Shown in pieces: positions 7,201 through 11,637 of a stretch of DNA of 11,637 bases (positions are counted from its first letter, which is position 1; every line of letters starts with the position of its first letter). This DNA is from an uncultured bacterium. Lineage in GTDB: Bacteria > Cyanobacteriota > Vampirovibrionia > Gastranaerophilales > Gastranaerophilaceae. The stretch spans positions 1 to 11,637 of the forward strand of contig USGC01000041.1 of assembly GCA_900554095.1 (NCBI GenBank). The letters run 5' to 3'. The notes beneath the pieces are model-generated. The model saw only the letters and a list, made by a program, of their open reading frames with translations, made no database searches and was not told where the DNA came from. The position numbers were made by a program, and so were the translations under genes.

Positions 7201-8655
7201 ATAAAAGCCGACGGTAAAGTTATTTTAACGGCAGACTTTGACAAAGACGGCAACAGCGCTTCAATATTGAACGCTTCAACGGATAATACAAAAGCCAACG
7301 TTGAAGGAAAGGGCATTTCGCTAATTGCAAGCAATTCAATCGGTTCAAGCGATAAGAAACTTACATTCAACCAAACAGAAGGCAAATTCAATAAAGAAGG
7401 TCTTAATATTGATGAATTAAGCTATGCCCCAACTGCCAAATACGGTTTTGACGCATTGGCTATAAAAGATATTAATATTAAAGGCCAAGACGACAAGTAC
7501 GATACAAATGTTACAACCATGATTTCAAGAGAAGGTTCAATCAATGCTGAATTTTCCGGGGATACTTATATCAAAGAAGTTACGGCAGATAAAGAACTTA
7601 ACCTTGTAACCCGCGGTGCTGAAATGGTTATTGATAATCTTGGAACCGTTCCAGATACTCCAATTGATTACTACGGTCCAAATGGCGATATTGCACCGGA
7701 TACAGTTATTGTTAAAGCCCTTGACATTAACCCGAATACTCGTGTTGATAATTCAGGACTTGTGGACGGTGTTCATAATCACTGGGCTAACTCTCATATC
7801 ATAATTAAAAACGGACGCATTAATGATGATGCTAAAGTTGAATTAACCGGTGATGACGTTTACGCAGGCGGCTACCACTTCTATATGGGTAAAGAAAGAA
7901 ATGAAGATGGAAAAACATACTGGGTATACGATGACAGAACAGCGATGGTAACCACATCAGGCAACGACAAACCGACTATCAGAGTAAATTCTGTTAGAGA
8001 AAAAGATGTTACAGAAATCGGCCGCAAGGAAGAAGAACGTAATTATTACACAGGCGGAAGCGTACAAGAAGATAAACCTTGGTACGGTGATGATGATGAC
8101 GACGATGATGATCACTTAATTGTTCCGGAACCGGATGAACCTGCGCCAGGCGACGACGACGATGACGATGACGATGGACCAGTCATTCCAGGCGACGACG
8201 ACGATGATGATGATGACGATGGACCAGTTATTCCAGGCGACGATGACGATGATAATATTGGTGCAACTTTTGACGATGCAAAACAAACTTACAAAAAAGA
8301 ATACTCTGATGCATTGGGTATCGTTGACAAACGCCAATACATGAGATTCCCGGTTGAAGGCAACAGAAATCCTGTTCAGTTTGAGTCAAATGGCCAAATC
8401 GCTTCACTGGTAGATATTTCAAGAGGCGGTGTTGCAGTTAGACACAACCATACATTAAAAGTCGGTGATGTAATACCGGTTAAGATTTCATACGGGAACT
8501 TAGACATTGACACAAATGTAAAAGTCGTAACAGCTACTACAAACCGCGCAGGCGCTGAGTTTGTAGACCTTGATCAGTCAACAGCAAATAAACTTTTATA
8601 TTTAAACTTATTACTTGAAGAAGCTAACTCAACAATTTCAATGAGCGACAGATAA
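4258..8655 (+). CDS. Exported LktA-type filamentous adhesin with C-terminal PilZ domain
   Basis: A 1465-residue protein. Residues 1-32 form a signal peptide (basic start, hydrophobic IIVSALTLCLVA core, likely cleavage after ASA-32). Residues 33 to about 205 resemble the haemagglutination/TPS domain of filamentous adhesins; VNEQININGLVNTVRDGNFY and AIFVSPNGMVVGASGVLNVG match the leukotoxin-LktA adhesin family as I recall it. Residues about 266-858 are some 24 beta-solenoid coils of 22-23 residues, with NxGxxGLxIxG in many coils. Residues about 860-1260 are a beta-rich, repeat-poor region. Residues 1278-1332 hold four Asp runs separated by GPVIPG and Pro/Glu spacers. Residues about 1358-1455 form a PilZ domain: R1359-QYM-R1363 (RxxxR), D1386-IS-RGG (DxSxxG) and a closing GAEFVDLDQSTANKLL. 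Such adhesins are normally secreted through a TpsB-type pore, and no partner gene lies nearby. A PilZ domain on an exported protein is odd. The frame is unbroken throughout. Adhesion is inferred from the family. Confidence 0.88.
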   Translation: MTQKYAGKMRIIVSALTLCLVAQQSILLSASAGMITGVKPEAGADGNIYNINPSVNHGDVGFRLYNNFVLNEGEIANLIYKYKDKDISTFVNLVNEQININGLVNTVRDGNFYNGHAIFVSPNGMVVGASGVLNVGSLSVLTPDQNQFDKFKSDYEINGDLTPLYSEGKGTVTVNGKVMARNAVDIRAAAVDVANNAAIMAGVKTLDNITTNAQANALFNSLVKTDNMTSGNAFASENGSIKITSYSGDGGVNLAAGTSLKNFGKGNIEITNKGSKGISMNGEIKNPAGDILITNSNGNLNINKGASIQHKSHQDNKVDIINSGNQLYIDGAITSENGTVNIKNTGNGGLHIDKNAVITENVNHDGQGHSAYERHNPEINISNNSDASLDIDGNIVLNGGRFHITNDGKGGLNINKTASIDGTQIAAESTIINNGEGDLNIDGSINYDNGSNNISFLDAGLTIENNNVLSGLNISETATINAENTNHTYITNNGEKGMTISGKVINGHKSSENFDSNLEITNTRGGLTIDGSIENRKGDLIVNNTGEYGLYLNGTIQNKEGNSDFYNENDGLYVNGTVTNAVGEMTFTNEGDKGLNIYSNVKNTGTKTSIINKTGLLNIADSALIENENDILIDNSGNKGLLIAGTVNNNGNSEIINADDGALTISGKYNNGKNFTAKNDGQQGLMISGVVKNQNGTVELTNTKTSLTIDGTVENEQGNFKAVNSGHNGMRINGTVNNKNGNSDYINENCILTVNGTATNAGGTMNFDNSGVAIKVNETGVINSDGILTMTNSGPNGINIAGMMNVQNGTATITNTGAKGITVTSTGRITDTTDKIAINNNAAGGITVQGLINGVGVDINNSNSDVVIGDTTANENYITSNGDININIDNGNLYNSGVDKTLLKTTNNGKLNINVTDGNIGEEVGNKAGISTGVDPNARDFTKSINVDIEGAITAKALQKSKTEDLIVNIASRGKDLKVDHIKADGKVILTADFDKDGNSASILNASTDNTKANVEGKGISLIASNSIGSSDKKLTFNQTEGKFNKEGLNIDELSYAPTAKYGFDALAIKDINIKGQDDKYDTNVTTMISREGSINAEFSGDTYIKEVTADKELNLVTRGAEMVIDNLGTVPDTPIDYYGPNGDIAPDTVIVKALDINPNTRVDNSGLVDGVHNHWANSHIIIKNGRINDDAKVELTGDDVYAGGYHFYMGKERNEDGKTYWVYDDRTAMVTTSGNDKPTIRVNSVREKDVTEIGRKEEERNYYTGGSVQEDKPWYGDDDDDDDDHLIVPEPDEPAPGDDDDDDDDGPVIPGDDDDDDDDDGPVIPGDDDDDNIGATFDDAKQTYKKEYSDALGIVDKRQYMRFPVEGNRNPVQFESNGQIASLVDISRGGVAVRHNHTLKVGDVIPVKISYGNLDIDTNVKVVTATTNRAGAEFVDLDQSTANKLLYLNLLLEEANSTISMSDR
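5053..6831 (+). repeat. Beta-solenoid coil repeats within the adhesin
   Basis: About 24 coils of 22-23 codons follow the pattern hydrophobic-x-hydrophobic-x-N-x-G-x-x-G-L-x-I-x-G-x-I-x-N-x-x-G. This is typical of right-handed beta-helical filamentous adhesins. Longer loops interrupt the early coils (for example near 5180-5210 and 5335-5385). From 5809 onward the coils become strictly regular (see the separate entry). Confidence 0.8.
5809..6618 (+). repeat. Six-fold 135-bp (45-residue) super-repeat inside the solenoid
   Basis: These 810 bases hold 12 coils that pair into six units of exactly 45 codons each. In the first coil of each pair the loop is short (NTRGGLTI, NENDGLYV, NKTGLLNI, NADDGALTI, NTKTSLTI, NENCILTV). 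In the second it is usually the longer NxGxxGLxI (NTGEYGLYL, NEGDKGLNI, NSGNKGLLI, NDGQQGLMI, NSGHNGMRI). The exact length suggests growth by tandem duplication of coil pairs, with later divergence. Confidence 0.72.
8089..8253 (+). repeat. Poly-aspartate (GAY)n tract with GPVIPG spacers
   Basis: Four in-frame runs of Asp codons contain 8, 8, 9 and 5 residues (8089-8112, 8152-8175, 8194-8220, 8239-8253). The last three belong to a tandem unit, G-D(n)-GPVIP, of 42 and 45 bases plus a partial copy. GAT and GAC are mixed within runs. The stretch would be a highly acidic, flexible linker between the extracellular-type region and the PilZ domain, possibly calcium-binding. Because the unit is three bases, length changes keep the reading frame. 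Confidence 0.85.
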
Positions 8656-8674
8656 GTAGTAAGAATTAAAAGGG

Positions 8675-8704
8675 AAAAGGCCAATCAAATGATTGGTCTT
8701 TTTT
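8675..8704. terminator. Rho-independent terminator, probably bidirectional
   Basis: GGCCAATC (8679-8686), an AAAT loop and GATTGGTC (8691-8698) form an eight-pair stem with one G-T wobble, followed by six T (8699-8704). The A run before the stem can pair with the T run. It lies 20 bases after the adhesin stop and directly after the stop of the convergent gene. Read from the minus strand, the same hairpin is followed by CCTTTTCCCTTTT, so it may serve both genes. Confidence 0.85.
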
Positions 8705-8705
8705 A

Positions 8706-10649
8706 TTATCCAAATCTTCTCATAAATTCTCTTGGATTAGTTAAAACGTGAGGAGCCGGGCCTGAATTCCTTTGTGCTGTGCGCGAATTTTGCGGTTGTT
8801 GGGTATTGAACTTAGCCGCTGCTGATTGAAGTCCTTGACCGACTTTCATAGCATTGTCAAATGATAAAATATTTGATTTCTTTTCTTTGGTAACTTCTTT
8901 AGCTACTTCAAGAACTTCAACTGTTGAAGTAGATGTTACAGCAATGGTACCGTTGTTGATACCTTGGGCAATTTGTTCTTTTGTCATATTAGCTGTTACT
9001 TCTTTTGCGCTTTCAATAGTTTTGATGGCATCGGCCTTAGCTTTATCAGCTATACCGCCTGTTGCTCCATTACTAAAGGCATTTTTTATTTCTTCTGTGC
9101 TCATATTTTCAAATTGAGCGGCGGCGCTAGCTTCAGCGAGAGTCGCTGCTTGTTTTTTTGATAAATTACCAAGACCTTTTTGTTTCATTTCCTTCATTGC
9201 CTCTGCTTTGGTAACATTCTCTGCGAGTTTTTGAGTAGCTTCTTCAGCTTGCTTGTCAATTTCTGCAAAAGTTTCATTTAAAGTAGTTGAAGTTTTGATT
9301 GCTTGAGCGCCGGACATAATCGCGGAACCTGCACTTGTAAGGGCACCTGCTAAATTACCTTGAGCGGCATAGGCTGCTGTTTTTGTAACATTAGCTGCTG
9401 CAACACCATAGTTCCCAACCATTTCGGTTACTGTACCGACTTTAGACATTACTTTGCCGGCAGCAATCAATGCAGAACCTGCGCCGAAAGACCACAAGCT
9501 CATATGTCCCAATGCGATTAGAGCACGGCCTGCTGTTTTAACTGTGCTTCCTACGGTTGCTACTGTTTGTGAAACACTTTCAATATCAGTTGCGATTTTC
9601 ACTGCTTTTTCAGCACCGGACTGATGAGTTTCAAGAGTTTTCTGAGTTTTGGCGTAGTAGTTGGCTTGAGACATAGAAACCTTGTGCATAGTCTTAAGCG
9701 TTTTATTAGTGCTTGTTTGAAGCTTGCCGATTTGCACGCCGGTTTTAGTCATTGAAGTTGTTTTTGTGCTAATTCGGTCTTGAAGCTCTGCTATTCTTTG
9801 CTGATCAGGGTTGGAGCTTACCTTGCCATCTTGTTGCTCTTGTTGTACTTCCCCGGCTAATTTTAATGAAAAAGCACTTGACGTTCCGACACCGGTATTG
9901 TCTCCGGCCATGAGACTTTGAAGTTCAGCTTGTAAGGTATTAACTTCTTCTTGGTCAGAGTTAATCTGTTCAGAAAGCTTGAGTATTTGAGTTTGATTTT
10001 TTTCAACGGTTTTAGAATGCTGTTTAATTTGTTTGTCTAAAGACTTTTGGCTTTTTACTAATTCTTTTTGGGTCTTAACAGCTTCTTTAGAATACTGATT
10101 AGCTTCTTTTTCATATCGTTGGGCTTCTTTTTTGCCTTCTTTTGCCTTAACTTGTTGATTTTCAGCATCTTTAGCCATAGCGCGGCCTTCTGAGGCGCTT
10201 ATGTTTGAGTAATCCTGTTCTTCTTGCTGTTTTTGTTTATCAGAAACCGCAGAAGGGTCTGATTGGCTGTTTTTCTCAGTGGACGTACCGCTTGCTATAT
10301 TTTGTAAGTTTTGTTGTGATTCGCTTAAAGAAAGTTCATTTTTTCTTTTAGTAACCTCTTCAAGCTTGCTATTTATGGTATTTCCTAAAATCCATTTAGG
10401 ATATTTGTCAACTTGCTCAAGAATTTCTTCGCATTCTTTTTTAGAAAGACTTGAGACATTGAGATTTTTTAAATCATCAAGAGATTTAATATTACTGCTT
10501 GCACTTTGCGGTTTAGGCGCGTCATAGATTGAACCGTCTTTTGTGAGATATTCCGGTTTTTTGGCAGCCTGAGAAGATGATAGTCCTTTGTTATTTGCGA
10601 CTATCTTATACAAATCGGCTTTATTCAAACTGTCTATATTCGGTGCCAT
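8706..10649 (-). CDS. Unrecognised 647-aa coiled-coil protein with Gly/Ala-rich hydrophobic block
   Basis: I do not recognise this family. The N-terminus (MAPNIDSLNKADLYKIVANN) is no signal peptide. Residues about 50-110 look helical with a lone Cys73, and 110-150 are a Ser/Gln/Glu-rich linker. Residues about 155-247 are a strong Lys/Glu/Gln-rich coiled coil, and 283-350 another helical stretch. Residues 361-450 are Gly/Ala-rich and hydrophobic with few charges, and could be a membrane-inserting or packed helical hairpin. Residues 455-520 return to amphipathic Ala/Glu/Lys helix, and the tail is Gln/Asn/Pro-rich, ending REFMRRFG. Coiled coil plus hydrophobic hairpin without a signal peptide recalls type III translocators (IpaB/YopB type) or tail tape-measure proteins. 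Neither has supporting neighbours, so this is architecture only. GAGGAG ends 12 bases before the ATG, a rather long spacing. The gene is convergent with the adhesin and divergent from fabI. Confidence 0.82.
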   Translation of the reverse strand: MAPNIDSLNKADLYKIVANNKGLSSSQAAKKPEYLTKDGSIYDAPKPQSASSNIKSLDDLKNLNVSSLSKKECEEILEQVDKYPKWILGNTINSKLEEVTKRKNELSLSESQQNLQNIASGTSTEKNSQSDPSAVSDKQKQQEEQDYSNISASEGRAMAKDAENQQVKAKEGKKEAQRYEKEANQYSKEAVKTQKELVKSQKSLDKQIKQHSKTVEKNQTQILKLSEQINSDQEEVNTLQAELQSLMAGDNTGVGTSSAFSLKLAGEVQQEQQDGKVSSNPDQQRIAELQDRISTKTTSMTKTGVQIGKLQTSTNKTLKTMHKVSMSQANYYAKTQKTLETHQSGAEKAVKIATDIESVSQTVATVGSTVKTAGRALIALGHMSLWSFGAGSALIAAGKVMSKVGTVTEMVGNYGVAAANVTKTAAYAAQGNLAGALTSAGSAIMSGAQAIKTSTTLNETFAEIDKQAEEATQKLAENVTKAEAMKEMKQKGLGNLSKKQAATLAEASAAAQFENMSTEEIKNAFSNGATGGIADKAKADAIKTIESAKEVTANMTKEQIAQGINNGTIAVTSTSTVEVLEVAKEVTKEKKSNILSFDNAMKVGQGLQSAAAKFNTQQPQNSRTAQRNSGPAPHVLTNPREFMRRFG

Positions 10650-10682
10650 TTGTATACAGCTCTCCTCATGTTAAACTCTCTT

Positions 10683-10705
10683 AAATATATAAAAAATATA
10701 TAAAA
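10683..10705. repeat. Short AT-rich tandem repeat before the 647-aa gene
   Basis: AAATATATAAA and AAATATATAAAA stand in tandem. On the minus strand each gives TATATTT, a possible -10 for the 647-aa gene, but no convincing -35 lies upstream of either. Confidence 0.4.
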
Positions 10706-10732
10706 CCCTTGATTTCAGCATGTTTGAGATTT

Positions 10733-10754
10733 GTTACAATCGTTAATAATTTAG
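10733..10754 (+). promoter_or_regulatory. 22-bp element shared with the adhesin upstream region, copy 2
   Basis: The element reads GTTACA-ATC-GTTAATAATTTAG and differs from the copy at 4148-4169 at only two positions. It ends 18 bases before the fabI -35 box, so its centre is near -64 from the expected transcript start, a position typical of activator sites. It ends 87 bases before the fabI ATG. It could also affect the divergent 647-aa gene. Confidence 0.5.
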
Positions 10755-10772
10755 TAAAAAGTGTATCTAAAT

Positions 10773-10801
10773 TTGATTTAAAAATTTATTTTTGGTAAAA
10801 T
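10773..10801 (+). promoter_or_regulatory. fabI promoter
   Basis: TTGATT (10773-10778), a 17-base spacer and TAAAAT (10796-10801) with an extended -10 TG at 10793-10794 make a good sigma70-type promoter. Transcription would start near 10808, leaving a leader of about 34 bases. Confidence 0.7.
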
Positions 10802-10826
10802 TTACGGGTAAGTAAAAATATTTGAT

Positions 10827-10833
10827 GAGGGAG
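10827..10833 (+). promoter_or_regulatory. Ribosome-binding site of fabI
   Basis: GAGGGAG lies eight bases before the ATG at 10842. Confidence 0.75.
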
Positions 10834-10841
10834 AAATAATT

Positions 10842-11637
10842 ATGAAATTAATGGAAGGTAAAAAAGGGGTTATTTTCGGAGTATCAAATACCCACGGCAT
10901 AGCATACGCTATAGCAAAACAACTTTATGAAGCGGGGGCTGACATTGCATTCACATACGCAGGCGACGCTATGGAAAAACGTGTAAGACCGCTTGCTGAA
11001 GAAATGGGCGCAAAAATTATTATGAACTGCGATGTTACAAAAGAAGATGAAGTTGCGGCTGTTTTCAAAGAGATTGAAAAAGTTTACGGTAAAATCGACT
11101 TCGTTGTTCACGCGGTTGCGTTTGCTGCAAAAGAAGATTTGCAAGGCCGATTCATTGATACATCGCGCGCAGGCTGGGATTTGGCGATGGGTGTAAGTGC
11201 ATACTCTTTGATTTCACTTTGTAAACATGCTGAACCTCTTATGAATGAAGGCGGGTCAATTTTCGCACTCACATACCTTGGTTCAGAATACGTTGTTGCA
11301 AATTACAACATCATGGGCGTTGCAAAAGCTGCATTAGAATCTTCAATGAGATACTTGGCAGCAGACTTAGGCAAAAAAGGTGTCAGAGTCAACTGTATTT
11401 CAGCGGGCGCTGTTAAAACTCTTGCTGCTAAAGGTATTTCAGGTTTTGATAAAATGCTTAAGGCCGCAGTTGCAAAAGCGCCTCTTGGCCGTAACGTTTC
11501 ACTTGAAGATGTTGGTAAAGCAGGATTGTACTTGGCATCAGACTTATCAACCGGTACAACCGGCCAAATCTTATACGTAGATTGCGGCTGCCACGCTGTT
11601 TATGCGTCTTTGGAAGAAATGGAAATTATTGCAAATT
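10842..11637 (+). CDS. fabI: Enoyl-[acyl-carrier-protein] reductase (NADH) FabI, 3' end off window
   Basis: The frame is open for 265 codons to the window end. FabI reduces trans-2-enoyl-ACP to acyl-ACP, the last step of each type II fatty-acid elongation cycle. The N-terminal GVSNTHGIAYAIAKQLYEAGA is the divergent SDR nucleotide motif typical of FabI. LTYLG gives Tyr145, and NYNIMGVAK gives Tyr155-x6-Lys162, the FabI-type YxxxxxxK active site (E. coli 146, 156, 163). HAVAFAAKEDLQGRF matches the substrate/triclosan loop. Two oddities: ISAGAVKT has Ala where FabI usually has Pro (SAGP), and the end VDCGCHAVYASLEEMEIIAN replaces the usual VDGG/VDSGF ending and runs past the normal C-terminus. 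These do not remove catalytic residues. The gene has its own promoter and is divergent from the 647-aa gene. Confidence 0.95.
   Translation, partial: MKLMEGKKGVIFGVSNTHGIAYAIAKQLYEAGADIAFTYAGDAMEKRVRPLAEEMGAKIIMNCDVTKEDEVAAVFKEIEKVYGKIDFVVHAVAFAAKEDLQGRFIDTSRAGWDLAMGVSAYSLISLCKHAEPLMNEGGSIFALTYLGSEYVVANYNIMGVAKAALESSMRYLAADLGKKGVRVNCISAGAVKTLAAKGISGFDKMLKAAVAKAPLGRNVSLEDVGKAGLYLASDLSTGTTGQILYVDCGCHAVYASLEEMEIIAN

Noticed and set aside
4719..7391. Several minus-strand ORFs inside the adhesin gene
   Set aside because: They are mirror frames of the repeat coding sequence, low-complexity Leu/Pro/Ser-rich, and end wherever repeats vary.
8149..8253. CRISPR-like short tandem repeat
   Set aside because: Repeats are contiguous with no unique spacers and are in-frame coding units.
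8116..8422. Overlapping ORFs in other frames across the Asp-codon tract
   Set aside because: Poly-Val/Ile and Thr/Met runs are simply the (GAY)n repeat read in other frames; the adhesin frame continues through into a good PilZ domain.
8706..10649. Naming the 647-aa protein a type III translocator or phage tape-measure protein
   Set aside because: Only the helical/hydrophobic layout agrees; no motif or neighbouring secretion or phage gene supports either.
11380..11580. 66-aa plus-strand ORF near the window end
   Set aside because: It is an out-of-frame shadow of fabI.

Overview
The window is an AT-rich bacterial chromosome segment with low-GC codon use. A leukotoxin-LktA-type filamentous adhesin ending in a PilZ domain, together with a FabI enoyl-ACP reductase, a Wzx-like flippase and RimO, suggests a gut member of the Vampirovibrionia/Melainabacteria (Gastranaerophilales). 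That placement rests on recalled family distribution and is an inference; nothing in the window proves the taxonomy.

Layout. Positions 2-433 hold the C-terminal part of a classical short-chain dehydrogenase (SDR) whose beginning lies off the window. It converges on, and overlaps by 11 bp, a small XRE-type helix-turn-helix regulator (423-659, minus). The regulator's start sits six bases after a perfect TATAAT, so its mRNA may be leaderless. A perfect 20-bp palindrome lies just upstream, between it and rimO. rimO (805-2115, plus) is complete. It is followed by a possible 40-codon small ORF (2128-2250) and a small basic Cys-rich hypothetical gene on the minus strand (2300-2578). A polytopic Wzx/MATE-like polysaccharide flippase follows (2674-4137, plus).

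The centrepiece is the 1465-aa exported adhesin at 4258-8655. It has a signal peptide, a TPS/haemagglutination-type N-terminal domain, about 24 beta-solenoid coils, a long C-terminal region, four poly-aspartate runs, and finally a PilZ domain with both c-di-GMP-binding motifs intact. Twelve of the coils form an exact six-fold 45-residue super-repeat. A c-di-GMP receptor domain on a protein that begins with an export signal is the most unusual thing here. A terminator hairpin at 8675-8704 separates this gene from the convergent 647-aa gene (8706-10649, minus). That gene encodes an unrecognised, signal-less protein with a long coiled coil followed by a Gly/Ala-rich hydrophobic block.

Divergent from it is fabI (10842 to the window end, missing only its last codons), with a good sigma70-type promoter. 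A 22-bp element matching at 20 positions lies upstream of both the adhesin and fabI, 88 bases before each start codon. This suggests a common regulator for a surface adhesin and fatty-acid synthesis. No tRNA, rRNA, CRISPR array or insertion sequence was seen. No gene-free stretch exceeds 300 bases.
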